A DNA stretch of 64,000 nucleotides. It comes from Nostoc sp. NIES-4103. GTDB taxonomy: Bacteria; Cyanobacteriota; Cyanobacteriia; Cyanobacteriales; Nostocaceae. Of this stretch, positions 1 to 8,506 are shown piece after piece. Position 1 is the stretch's first letter. Every line of letters begins with the position of its first letter. Location of the stretch: NCBI RefSeq assembly GCF_002368335.1, contig NZ_AP018288.1, positions 6,391,221 through 6,455,220 of the forward strand. Direction: 5' to 3'. Under the pieces are notes generated by a model. The model had not been told where the DNA came from. It made no database searches and was given only the letters and a program-made list of their open reading frames with translations. The translations under genes and the position numbers were made by a program.

Positions 1-145
1 TGATTCTGTTTTGTACGCCACCAGGTTTCCAGCTTTTGGGAACTACAACTGTTACCTCAATTTTTGGTTCTAATTGAGATAAAGCGCGTAATTTTTCACA
101 ATTTAGGTCTACTATATAAGTGTGACTGGCAACTAAAATTTTCAT
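1..145 (-). CDS. Glycosyltransferase, GT4-like, partial (cut by left edge)
   Basis: Only the first 48 codons are inside the window; the rest lies beyond base 1. The ATG at 145 opens a frame reading MKILVASHTYIVDLNCEKL, the usual first beta strand and loop of a group 1 (GT4, GT-B fold) glycosyltransferase, and the frame stays open to the edge. It lies downstream of, and on the same strand as, a GT2 enzyme and an O-antigen-ligase-like protein, so it most likely adds a sugar in the same exopolysaccharide pathway. By position it could be the HpsO-type enzyme of hormogonium polysaccharide synthesis, but that is inference from context. The gap to the upstream gene (146-252) is heptamer repeat sequence. 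Confidence 0.6.
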   Translation of the reverse strand, partial: MKILVASHTYIVDLNCEKLRALSQLEPKIEVTVVVPKSWKPGGVQNRI

Positions 146-252
146 GGATATTGGGTAGTGGTTAGTTGTTAGTTGTCAGTTGTCAGTTGTTTTTTCCTAC
201 TGACCACTGACCACTGACTAATGACTAATGACTAATAAATAATGACTAATAA
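146..252. repeat. Short tandem heptamer-type repeats (STRR)
   Basis: The spacer is built of runs of TTAGTTG/TCAGTTG followed by ACTGACC and ACTAATG units. The two halves are partly complementary (GTCAGT against ACTGAC), so the transcript could fold. This is the common repeat type of heterocystous cyanobacteria. It separates two minus-strand glycosyltransferase genes. Confidence 0.75.
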
Positions 253-1233
253 CTAAACTTGTTGATCAAGACGACTATAAATTTGTCCATCATTCCACGG
301 TGATTGAATGACACTACCCAAGGCTTTGAGGAAACCCAAAGTATAGAAAAGGGCGCGAGTAACTATTTTGATAGGCGAACCGCTTTTGTGACAAGGTGGA
401 CGCCCCAGGACGTGACAGTCAAATAAACGGGCGTATAGGCGTAAAGCTTGGCTAACGTTGAGGTTTTTTAGACCTAACAAGAAATGGTTGTGGTAAAAGG
501 TGAGTTGATATTTAAGCGATCGCATACTAATATCATGACAACCCCCAGTTTCTTCGCCTAAATGTATTAAATGCGCCTCTGGGTCATACCAAATTTTATA
601 TCCCGTCTTTCGCACCCGCAAACAAAAGTCTGACTCTTCACGTACTGCACTACCGCGAAACCTTTCGTCAAACTTTAGCCCATATTTAAAAAATATTTCG
701 CGGCGAAAAGACATATTGCAACCCCTGGCTGTCAGGACTTGCTGGGGTTTGATGGTATGTACTAAATCAATGTGATACCAAGCAATTCCTGGATCCATAG
801 CTTGGGGAGGAAGATATTCAATCTCCAATTTTCCCCCAGAATCGCCTAATTTCATTCTGTCAAATACCCGCCCGGCAACAGCCCCCACTTCTGGATTTTG
901 CAAGTAGTTTTTCACATGGGCAGCTAAAAAACCAGGGGTTAATTTGACATCATCATCAATAAATAAAATTATTTCACCAATTGAGCGCCGCACACCATAA
1001 TTACGTGCCCCTGGTAAACTTGCCCAATCTAAATGAAACCATTTAATTTTACCTGTTGCTGCTTGTTCTTCTAGATAAGCTTGAATTTCTGGTTTATGTT
1101 TGGGAGATTGATCTACTACTAAAACTTCAAAGTTGGCATAATCCTGATTGAGGACATCCACAATACTATCTTGTAATGTTTCGTCTCGCCCATAGGTTGG
1201 TATGATGACAGAAATTAAAGGCAAATTATTCAT
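253..1233 (-). CDS. GT2 family glycosyltransferase (HpsN-like)
   Basis: A 326-residue GT-A-fold enzyme that would move a sugar from a nucleotide donor onto a lipid-linked or growing polysaccharide. Seen: the N-terminal strand PLISVIIPTYGR (residues 5-16), the nucleotide-binding VVDQS near 40, the metal-binding FIDDD (residues 91-95), and a central GCNMSFRR followed by FDERFRG, as in rhamnosyl/galactosyl-type GT2 enzymes. No membrane segment is evident, so it probably works at the inner face of the cytoplasmic membrane. It lies 55 bp downstream of the HpsL-like gene on the same strand and is probably cotranscribed. The text resembles the cyanobacterial HpsN type as I remember it; donor and acceptor are unknown. 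Confidence 0.85.
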   Translation of the reverse strand: MNNLPLISVIIPTYGRDETLQDSIVDVLNQDYANFEVLVVDQSPKHKPEIQAYLEEQAATGKIKWFHLDWASLPGARNYGVRRSIGEIILFIDDDVKLTPGFLAAHVKNYLQNPEVGAVAGRVFDRMKLGDSGGKLEIEYLPPQAMDPGIAWYHIDLVHTIKPQQVLTARGCNMSFRREIFFKYGLKFDERFRGSAVREESDFCLRVRKTGYKIWYDPEAHLIHLGEETGGCHDISMRSLKYQLTFYHNHFLLGLKNLNVSQALRLYARLFDCHVLGRPPCHKSGSPIKIVTRALFYTLGFLKALGSVIQSPWNDGQIYSRLDQQV

Positions 1234-1288
1234 ATACTTTTATATTCCAATAATTTTTTTGCTCTCATCATATGATTGTCTGCTATGA

Positions 1289-2947
1289 TTAAAATGTTGT
1301 ATTGAGACGTTTTTTCTTTTTTGTCTTTTCAGGGTTGGCTTCTTCCTTATCTTGTTTATCCAATGCTGGTAATTTGAATAGTAACCCTGCACAAAACCAG
1401 TAGTAGACAGCTACCGGATCAACATCTAAAGGGTAGTAGTAGGTGTTGTAACTAATAAACAATATAAACACCCATAAAGCTGCTCCGTAACTGCGGAAAT
1501 TACGGTTTTTTATGGAACGATAGGTTTTGAAAGCAGTGAATGTCAGGGTGGTGACTAAAGCGATAAAGCCCAGCAATCCTAAAATACCCACTTCATATAG
1601 TACTTTCGGGTAATAAGTTTCCACTAGCTTTGTCTCACCCAATGCACGGGCGGAGTTAGTGGCGCGACCTAAGCCACTTCCTAGCGGGCCCTGTACACTT
1701 CTCCAATTTTCCTCAAACTGACTAACAATAAACTCTTGGGGTGGTGAAGCTTCCCAGCGACCAACAAAACTATCCAACCTCTCTTGTACAACAGTAGGAT
1801 TAGTTACTACTGCTATGCTGAGAATTAAGCCAAGCCCAACCCCTATGGGGATAAAGCGTTTCAGGTTGCCAATTTGACCAGTCAGCAATAGCAAAATTAC
1901 AAAGCAGGTGGGTACTAAACCTAAAGCAATTCTTTGTCCAGAAACTACTGCATTGATAAAGACCGTAACTAAAGAACCTAAACTGATAATCCGCCAAATA
2001 ATCGCAGGATCAGTAAAGCCTGTAGCGAAGGTAAAAAAGGTACTAGAAATTAAAAACCATGCCCACTGCCAAGGGGCAACAAATGTTCCTGGTAGGCGAA
2101 TGATTCCCTGGCTAGGACTATAGACTAAGGAACCACCAAAATAACACCTAGCTTCGAGTGTAGCTTTAAATAAAGCACTTCCTTCAGCATTTCTAGTACC
2201 TTCACATATTCCTGTTAGTAGTAATAAATATTGAATAATTCCTAAAATGCAGCAGATAAGTATGAGGACAACCTGTAGACGGGCTAAAAATAGAAAATCC
2301 CGCTTATCACGGATAAGATAGTAAGCACAACCAATGAGGGGAACATAGCCTAAAAATACTTTTAGTCCGAGAATACCCATACCTATGGGGATTTCATTGG
2401 ACGCTTGTTCTAAGAGTCCTGGGCTAGGTGGATTTAGCTGCTGCCCACCATTGATAAAAACTAATGTTAAAATACATAAGCCTAATAAAATAAATAGTGG
2501 TGTTTTAATTGCTTTGATAGGAATTAAAGGCAGCCCTCGCTGGCGACAACTTTGCCAAAGTGCAACCAAAACAGGAACATAAAAGGCATCTTTAGCTAAT
2601 TGCAGGATAGGACTATTGCCGATGTAATATGTTATGGTACCCCCAAAGGGCACGTAAATTATAAAAGCAAAAAGTGCTTGACGTGGGTATTTGTAAGAAA
2701 GGCTTATAACCAAAATTCCCAAAACAGCGGGAAGTGCTACCTTAATTCCACCTACTAAAAAAAGCAGCAGACCAACAAATAAAGCAACAGATAGGGAAGT
2801 TGTGACTAAACTAATGAGTTCTTTACGTGCTTGGGCTGCTTTACGCTTTTTGGCTAACTGTTCTTTGAGGCTAAGGGTAGGAGTTTCCTTTGTAACCTGT
2901 TTTTTCGACTTTTTAGATTTCTGAGATTTTGATTTGGTTTTCGGCAT
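1289..2947 (-). CDS. hpsL: O-antigen ligase/polymerase-like membrane protein, HpsL type
   Basis: A 552-residue polytopic membrane protein. It starts with a strongly basic cytoplasmic tail (KTKSKSQKSKKSKK, then KEQLAKKRKAAQARKE), followed by about 10-12 hydrophobic segments between residues 45 and 530, and ends in another basic tail (KKKKRL). A large loop near 405-440 holds SGLGRATNSAR, in the place where Wzy/WaaL proteins carry their periplasmic loop. Family knowledge: such proteins polymerise or ligate polysaccharide repeat units at the periplasmic face. The Lys/Ser-rich start and overall plan match HpsL, linked to hormogonium polysaccharide in Nostoc punctiforme; the symbol comes from memory without alignment. 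It sits in a minus-strand cluster between glycosyltransferases. Confidence 0.7.
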   Translation of the reverse strand: MPKTKSKSQKSKKSKKQVTKETPTLSLKEQLAKKRKAAQARKELISLVTTSLSVALFVGLLLFLVGGIKVALPAVLGILVISLSYKYPRQALFAFIIYVPFGGTITYYIGNSPILQLAKDAFYVPVLVALWQSCRQRGLPLIPIKAIKTPLFILLGLCILTLVFINGGQQLNPPSPGLLEQASNEIPIGMGILGLKVFLGYVPLIGCAYYLIRDKRDFLFLARLQVVLILICCILGIIQYLLLLTGICEGTRNAEGSALFKATLEARCYFGGSLVYSPSQGIIRLPGTFVAPWQWAWFLISSTFFTFATGFTDPAIIWRIISLGSLVTVFINAVVSGQRIALGLVPTCFVILLLLTGQIGNLKRFIPIGVGLGLILSIAVVTNPTVVQERLDSFVGRWEASPPQEFIVSQFEENWRSVQGPLGSGLGRATNSARALGETKLVETYYPKVLYEVGILGLLGFIALVTTLTFTAFKTYRSIKNRNFRSYGAALWVFILFISYNTYYYPLDVDPVAVYYWFCAGLLFKLPALDKQDKEEANPEKTKKKKRLNTTF

Positions 2948-3067
2948 GGCAAAGCTTTAGCCTATCAGCCTTGATAAATTAATGGTAATTGCGACAGTTA
3001 TCTTATTTAGGTCGTGAACATACATTTATCTCATGCAGACAGGCACAGAGGAGATTTAAGATAAATA

Positions 3068-3838
3068 TTAAGCGTTCACAAACAATTTAGGATTGCTGTA
3101 TAAGTTGTATAACCCAAATTCTTCTCTAATTGATTCATTTAATAATTGACGATTGAAGATACTAAATCCTAACCTGGTGGAATTATAAAAAAGATTTTCG
3201 CCTGTCTCCAGGATATAAATTGCACCAGGAAATGGTAATGGTTTAATAGGTTGTGCCTGCTTTGCTAAAGTATCTTTGACTTTGCCATGATCTATATAGT
3301 GTTTATAGTAACCATAACCACGATTATATTCTGCTTTTTCGGGAAAATTATTCAAATCGTAACGCAGAATGTTACAAGTACCGCACATTTTATAAAAATT
3401 GCTTCTTTTACGATAAATGTGTTTACTACCTTCTTGATATTTATAACCTTTGTTAATAAACCATCCATGATGATGAGGATATTGCTTAATAAAAGCGGCT
3501 AAGTTTTTACTCACACAATCATCAGCATCAACTGCCATTGTATGAGTAGGTGAAAATTCTTGAGCATAAATTAATCCTTTCAAGAGTTTCCGCCCTTTAT
3601 CTGTGTCTCCTTGAGCTACCACATTTTTTTCATTGGCGGGTGGAAAATCAACTTTAATATATGTGATGTTAGGATGAGTGAATTCGATTTTTGGCTTCTC
3701 GTTACAAACGACAACAGCATGAAAATCAGTTGAGGTTTGATTGCAAACTGATTTAATAGATCTCTCAAATAATTTTGAGACATGTTCCCAAGATTTGGAA
3801 GCTTGCGGACTTTTGAGTGGGATAACAAAAACAAGCAT
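3068..3838 (-). CDS. Glycosyltransferase family 2-like protein
   Basis: A 256-residue soluble protein beginning MLVFVIPLKSPQASKSWEHV with the GT2-like VVVCNEKP at about 47-54 and a DADD metal-binding motif (MAVDADDCVS) near residue 103. This fits a small GT-A glycosyltransferase; the rest is divergent, rich in Tyr and Lys, with two CxxC-like cysteines (MCGTCNIL) near residue 151. It lies 120 bp upstream of the HpsL-like gene on the same strand, so it is likely the first gene of the exopolysaccharide cluster in this window. Substrate unknown. Confidence 0.7.
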   Translation of the reverse strand: MLVFVIPLKSPQASKSWEHVSKLFERSIKSVCNQTSTDFHAVVVCNEKPKIEFTHPNITYIKVDFPPANEKNVVAQGDTDKGRKLLKGLIYAQEFSPTHTMAVDADDCVSKNLAAFIKQYPHHHGWFINKGYKYQEGSKHIYRKRSNFYKMCGTCNILRYDLNNFPEKAEYNRGYGYYKHYIDHGKVKDTLAKQAQPIKPLPFPGAIYILETGENLFYNSTRLGFSIFNRQLLNESIREEFGLYNLYSNPKLFVNA

Positions 3839-4064
3839 TTTTGAAGAATTATAGGATTTTAGATTTTAGATTGGGAATTGCTTTCTGGCTCTAGGTTTTG
3901 TGAAGGTATCTGTTGCAATCATTTTTGAAATTCGTATTAGTTAGCGTATTAGTTAGAAAAGAGTGCTAATTATACCAAGCATATAATATCAGGTGTCAGC
4001 AGTAACAATGCAAATATATAGCTGGGGACTGGGGAACTCGGGCCCCCCACGACCGCAGGGAGGA

Positions 4065-4105
4065 GCCACTGCGTTGGACGGGTTTCCCGGCTTGAAGCAA
4101 GTGGC
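4065..4105. repeat. Dispersed imperfect palindrome, copy 1
   Basis: The sequence runs from GCCACTGCGTTGG through CGGGTTTCCCGG to GAAGCAAGTGGC; outer arms GCCACT/AGTGGC and inner arms CGGG/CCCG pair. Its reverse-strand relative lies in-frame inside the GH116 gene near 44639-44680. Confidence 0.6.
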
Positions 4106-4261
4106 GTTGGGGATTAGGGGCAATAGGGACTGGGGACTGGGTGAAAAGTCTTTTTGTGTCTATGTTTTATTATCTGTTGATGTCCTAACACTAATGGCGA
4201 CGGCTATAAATCAAGTGATACGATTTTGAATTTTACATGGTTTGGCAGACCTCACCCCAAA

Positions 4262-4284
4262 CCCCTCTCTTGCAAGGAGAGGGG
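4262..4284. terminator. GC-rich hairpin downstream of glmM
   Basis: CCCCTCTC and GAGAGGGG form an 8-bp stem with a 7-base loop, 52 bp beyond the glmM stop. No clear T-run follows on the minus strand, and the same CTCACCCC-CCCCTCTCC-AAGGAGAGGGG text recurs near 47385-47420, so this is a dispersed repeat that may also act as a terminator or mRNA stabiliser. Confidence 0.4.
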
Positions 4285-4335
4285 CTGCAAACTGTAATTC
4301 TTTTGCTTGACAGTAGGGGTGTTGTAGGTGCCTAC

Positions 4336-5799
4336 TTAAACTACCAAGTGTTGTTGGACTTGTGATACCAATTCATTTGTCCAGTAGTTAGCAAGTTCAG
4401 CATCAGCCGCTTCCACCATGACTCTGACTACTGGTTCTGTACCAGAAGCGCGGACTAAGATTCTGCCAGCGTCACCCATTGCGGCTTCGGCTAAGGCGAT
4501 CGCTTGTTGTAGGGATTGGCAATTTTGCCACCCCAAACGGCGATCGCGGTCTTCTACTCGCACGTTCCGTAACAGTTGTGGGTAGGTTTGAAAGCTTTGG
4601 TCTACCAGTTCGCTGAGGGAAACTCCGGCTTGTTTGACCAAACTTGCTATATGTAAAGCTGTTAATAAGCCATCTCCAGTAATGCCATAATGACGGCAAA
4701 GAATGTGCCCAGATTGTTCACCGCCTAACATTCCCCCAGTCCGTAACATTTCGGCTTGCACATATTGATCGCCTACGGCGGTGCGAATCAAGTTACCGCC
4801 TTGTTGTTTCCACGCCCTTTCAAAGCCTAAGTTAGCCATGACAGTGGAAACAATTAAGTTGTCTGGGAGTTGTTTTGTTGATTGTAGGTGGCGTCCCCAG
4901 AGGTAGAGAATGTAATCGCCATTAACTTGCCTACCAGTATTATCTACAGCTAAAACGCGATCGGCATCGCCATCAAAGGCAAAGCCCAAATCGGCGTGAT
5001 GTTCTTGTACTGTGGCTTGGAGAATTTCCAGGTGGGTAGAACCGCAGTTAACGTTGATGCGATCGCCATCTGCTTGGTTATGCAAACAAATGACTTCCGC
5101 CCCCATTTCCTGAAATACTGCTGGTGCCAAACCAACTGCTGCACCCCACGCTAAATCTAAAACAATTTTCAATCCCTGAAGATTAACTTGGGGCTGCAAA
5201 GGTTGTTTCAGTGCTTGGCTATACTCCTGAATCAATTCCAAACGTGAGTAATGTTTGCCGCAATTGCTGACGCTATCGGCAATTGATATTTTACCCCGTA
5301 GTCCCGCTTCAATTTCTGCTTGCAACGCTGGAGATAACTTCGCACCATCGGCACCAAAAATTTTAATGCCGTTGTCTTCTGGCGGGTTGTGGCTGGCAGA
5401 AATCATCACTCCACCTATGGCTTCACTGACGCTAGTCAGATAGGCAACGCAAGGAGTAGGGCATAATCCCAAATGCCAAACTTCTACCCCAGCTGCTGTT
5501 AAACCTGCACTCAAAGCCATTGCCAGCATATCCCCGGAGTTTCTCGAATCTTGTCCGAGAATTACGGGGGCGATCGCCTTAGCATGGGTACGCAAAATCA
5601 CACCCGCCCAAAAACCCACTTGCAACGCTAAGGGCGCACTCAGTATATCTCCCACGCGTCCACGAATGCCATCTGTACCAAACAAAGGAGTCGCTGGCAG
5701 TGAGAGTAAATTCCGGGTGAAATTGCCCTCAAGGCCTATTTCCGATTTATTAGCAGCTGAGCGAATGTCACCTTGAATCCGAGTTATAGATGAAACCAT
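4336..5799 (-). CDS. glmM: Phosphoglucosamine mutase
   Basis: Interconverts glucosamine-6-phosphate and glucosamine-1-phosphate on the route to UDP-GlcNAc for peptidoglycan and other cell-wall sugars; cytosolic. The frame is also open upstream to a GTG at 5820, but I prefer the ATG at 5799 (MVSSITRIQ), giving 487 residues. In the GTG-based numbering the hallmarks are the phosphoserine loop ISASHNP (catalytic Ser143), the Mg-binding DGDADR (283-288), the sugar-binding GGEQSGH, and the phosphate-binding RASGTEP near 463. FGTDGIRG near 48-54 marks the GlmM type within the phosphohexomutases. Single gene, minus strand, with a 0.5-kb spacer to the divergent ho1. Confidence 0.95.
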   Translation of the reverse strand: MVSSITRIQGDIRSAANKSEIGLEGNFTRNLLSLPATPLFGTDGIRGRVGDILSAPLALQVGFWAGVILRTHAKAIAPVILGQDSRNSGDMLAMALSAGLTAAGVEVWHLGLCPTPCVAYLTSVSEAIGGVMISASHNPPEDNGIKIFGADGAKLSPALQAEIEAGLRGKISIADSVSNCGKHYSRLELIQEYSQALKQPLQPQVNLQGLKIVLDLAWGAAVGLAPAVFQEMGAEVICLHNQADGDRINVNCGSTHLEILQATVQEHHADLGFAFDGDADRVLAVDNTGRQVNGDYILYLWGRHLQSTKQLPDNLIVSTVMANLGFERAWKQQGGNLIRTAVGDQYVQAEMLRTGGMLGGEQSGHILCRHYGITGDGLLTALHIASLVKQAGVSLSELVDQSFQTYPQLLRNVRVEDRDRRLGWQNCQSLQQAIALAEAAMGDAGRILVRASGTEPVVRVMVEAADAELANYWTNELVSQVQQHLVV

Positions 5800-6335
5800 A
5801 ATTTTAAACACCCCACACACTCACACAGGAAAATCTTACTTTACACTCTATTTAACAATTTCAAATTAGATAAGTGTTTATCTGTACTATATACTCGTTT
5901 TTTTCTGAGAATGAATTGCTAAAATGTATATTTCAGTAAAAATACTGAAAATCTTCATCTGTCCTTGTCAAGATTTTAAAATAAACTTCTCTTCTTTGAT
6001 ACTCTAACTTGAAACAAACTCGCAATCAAAAATAATAATTGCAGTATGTCGAGGATAAGCTGAGTAATAGAGAGGAATTGTCAAAAAGCTTGTTCATCTG
6101 TCCATTTCTGGAATGTCACGCTGCAAACACTACTGAGGCTGAAATTACATTGTAGGTATAGACTTTTTCAGCCTTAATCGCAAAATTGTGTAACAAAAAT
6201 ATAAATTCAGCGTACTTAAAGAATTTTAATATAAATTCTCATCAAATAGTTTTAAGGTAACGTTTTAATGGCCTTTTTTAGCCGTGTGTAAATCACATCT
6301 GTGGCAGTTCACCTTTTAAAGTTGAGAAATTTAGC
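5800..6335. other. Divergent promoter region between glmM and ho1
   Basis: About 535 bp of AT-rich DNA between two divergent genes. It must hold both promoters, but I see no recognisable operator, riboswitch or gene in it. Confidence 0.5.
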
Positions 6336-7052
6336 ATGAGCAGCAATTTAGCAACCAAGTTACGTGTAGGCACGAAAAAAGCTCACACAATGGCAGAGAA
6401 TGTAGGTTTTGTCAAGTGCTTTTTAAAAGGGGTGGTAGAGAAAAACTCTTATCGGAAGCTAGTTGCTAACTTTTACTTCGTCTATTCGGCAATGGAAGAG
6501 GAGATGGAAAAGCATCGCCAGCACCCGATTGTTGCCAAAATTAACTTTCCCCAACTTAACCGCAAGCATACCTTAGAGCAAGACCTGAGTTACTATTTTG
6601 GTGCGAATTGGCGGGAACACATCAAACTGTCAAAAGCGGGTGAAGCTTATGTGCAACGTATCCGAGAAATATCTCAAACAGAACCAGAATTGTTAGTTGC
6701 CCATTCCTACACTCGTTACTTGGGTGATTTATCAGGGGGACAAATTCTCAAAGGCATTGCCCAAACAGCAATGAACCTCTCCGATGGAGAAGGTACTGCC
6801 TTCTATGAATTTGCAGACATCCCTGATGAAAAAGGATTCAAAGCTAAATATCGTCAAGCTTTGGATGAACTACCCATTGATGATGCAGCAGCCGATCGCA
6901 TTGTTGATGAAGCTAACGCAGCCTTCGGGATGAACATGAAGATGTTCCAAGAATTAGAAGGTAACTTGATCAAAGCCATCGGTTTAATGCTATACAACAG
7001 CCTCACACGCCGTCGTAGCCGTGGTAGTACTGAACTGGCTACTGCTGAGTAA
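6336..7052 (+). CDS. ho1: Heme oxygenase (biliverdin-producing)
   Basis: Ferredoxin-dependent oxygenase that opens heme to biliverdin IXa, releasing CO and iron; biliverdin feeds phycocyanobilin and bacteriophytochrome chromophore synthesis. The 238-residue length matches cyanobacterial HO1. Seen: proximal heme ligand His17 in KKAHTMAENV, and the distal-helix motif GDLSGGQ (130-136) that hugs the heme and lets it bend. The C-terminus is basic (LTRRRSRG). Single gene with its own upstream region; an oxygen-regulated second copy (HO2) is not in the window. Confidence 0.95.
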   Translation: MSSNLATKLRVGTKKAHTMAENVGFVKCFLKGVVEKNSYRKLVANFYFVYSAMEEEMEKHRQHPIVAKINFPQLNRKHTLEQDLSYYFGANWREHIKLSKAGEAYVQRIREISQTEPELLVAHSYTRYLGDLSGGQILKGIAQTAMNLSDGEGTAFYEFADIPDEKGFKAKYRQALDELPIDDAAADRIVDEANAAFGMNMKMFQELEGNLIKAIGLMLYNSLTRRRSRGSTELATAE

Positions 7053-7160
7053 TTTTTCTAATTGTTTTCCCAAGTCCAATTGTCAATTACAGGGGCAAAG
7101 TCTCTGGGGTGATCTGAGTGAATCAGGCGATCGCAGAGAAGTTGCCCCTAATGTTTTTTG

Positions 7161-8399
7161 CTAGTTGTCAGATGCTTCTTGTTGCAGTTCCTTGAGGCCT
7201 TCTAAAGCAGACTGATCACCAGGATTGAATTTCAGGGCTTGCTGAAAAGCAGCTACTGTGTCCTGTTTTTCGCCATCCAGTTGCCATTTAATACCGTTAC
7301 CAAGGGAAACGTAAAGTTTAGCCATATCTTCTGGTTGGATGTCTGTTGTAAATTGGCTATAAAAGTTTTTGACAGCAGAAAATCCTTGTTTTTCATACAA
7401 TCCCAAACCCGCAACTGCACAAGTACTATAATCACCATCATTGAGATAGATTACCTGACGGCAAGCATCTAGTGCTTCATTGAGTTTTTCTTGTTTCAAA
7501 AGCGCCGTAGCCAAGCTACTGTATTCAGTATCACCAGGTTTCATGGCAATAGCTTGGCGATAAGCAGCGATCGCTTCTGTAATTTTCTCCTGTTCCATCA
7601 AGGCTTCACCCAATAGCCAATAGCTAAAAACACTCGGTTTCACTTGAATAGCTTGGCGATAAGCCACAATCGCTTGATCTAAGTTTTCATGCTTTTTCCA
7701 AAAATAGCCCAAAGCTTGATAGGGAACATCATTTTTGGAGTCAACTTGAGTTAGTTCGCCAAACGTCGTTATACCTTGCTTAAGTGGCAGGATATCAGCC
7801 AGACTGGTGTAATATAAATACTCTTTGGGTTCAAATTTAATGGCTTGGCGATAAGCAGCAATCGCTTCCTGGGTTTTTTCTGCTTGAGAGAGGGCATCAG
7901 CCAAAGCTTGATAATTACTACCATTAGCATTGATTGCGACTGCTTGGCGATATTCTGCGATCGCTTGTGGGTATTTTTCCTGTGCCATCAAAGTATCACC
8001 AATACCCTTGTGCGGGTTATCATTCTTCGGGTTAAGTTTGATGGCTTGACGATAAGCCGCCATCGCTTCGGCTGGTTTTTCCTTAATTACCAGCCACTCG
8101 GCAAAATCAATGTAAATTGCAGCACTTGGCTGGAGTTTGAGGGCTTTCTGGTAAGCTGCGATCGCAGCTTCTGTTTTATCCTGGAAAAATAACGCATAAC
8201 CCAACCGCACATAGGCTGTAGCATCATTAGGTTCTTTTTGAATTACCCGTCGCCAGAGAATTTCTGCTTCCTTATAATTTTCTTCTTGTTGGGCAGTTTG
8301 TGCTTGTTCCACTAACTCGACAATCTGGGCAAAACTTATTTGCGGCATGATCACCAAAGATAATGTTGTAAGCAACGCCAATATTTTGCAGCTTCGCAT
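7161..8399 (-). CDS. TPR-repeat protein, exported
   Basis: A 412-residue protein with a clear Sec signal peptide (about residues 1-24, hydrophobic LALLTTLSLVIM, ending ISFA) followed by tandem tetratricopeptide repeats. AAYRQAIKLNP-type helices recur about every 34 residues from roughly 60 to 320 (AYQKAL, AYRQAI, EYRQAV). It probably scaffolds protein complexes in the periplasm or thylakoid lumen; the partner is unknown. It is divergent from the CobW gene (108 bp between starts), which suggests, without proof, a shared control region. Confidence 0.85.
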   Translation of the reverse strand: MRSCKILALLTTLSLVIMPQISFAQIVELVEQAQTAQQEENYKEAEILWRRVIQKEPNDATAYVRLGYALFFQDKTEAAIAAYQKALKLQPSAAIYIDFAEWLVIKEKPAEAMAAYRQAIKLNPKNDNPHKGIGDTLMAQEKYPQAIAEYRQAVAINANGSNYQALADALSQAEKTQEAIAAYRQAIKFEPKEYLYYTSLADILPLKQGITTFGELTQVDSKNDVPYQALGYFWKKHENLDQAIVAYRQAIQVKPSVFSYWLLGEALMEQEKITEAIAAYRQAIAMKPGDTEYSSLATALLKQEKLNEALDACRQVIYLNDGDYSTCAVAGLGLYEKQGFSAVKNFYSQFTTDIQPEDMAKLYVSLGNGIKWQLDGEKQDTVAAFQQALKFNPGDQSALEGLKELQQEASDN

Positions 8400-8506
8400 A
8401 GAATTTCAGCTTAAAATAACTAAGTCAATTTTCAAACTCAGCTTAACCTCAGTAAGCAAGTTTGTAACCAGTGAGACTTACTATACTGAGAAAATCCGGC
8501 AAAAAT

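Larger units (their letters stand above)
3839..4335. other. Intergenic, repeat-rich (497 bp)
   Basis: No convincing gene. The spacer holds GGGGACTGG-type repeats, a copy of a TCGTGGGGGCCCC-type repeat (inverted, about 4038-4054), a palindromic repeat at 4065-4105, and a hairpin CCCCTCTC/GAGAGGGG at 4262-4284. The plus-strand reading frame over 3993-4229 is made of this repeat text and is not a gene. Confidence 0.6.

Noticed and set aside
3993..4229. 78-codon plus-strand frame
   Set aside because: Composed of GGGGACTGG and palindromic repeat text; no family, no Shine-Dalgarno.
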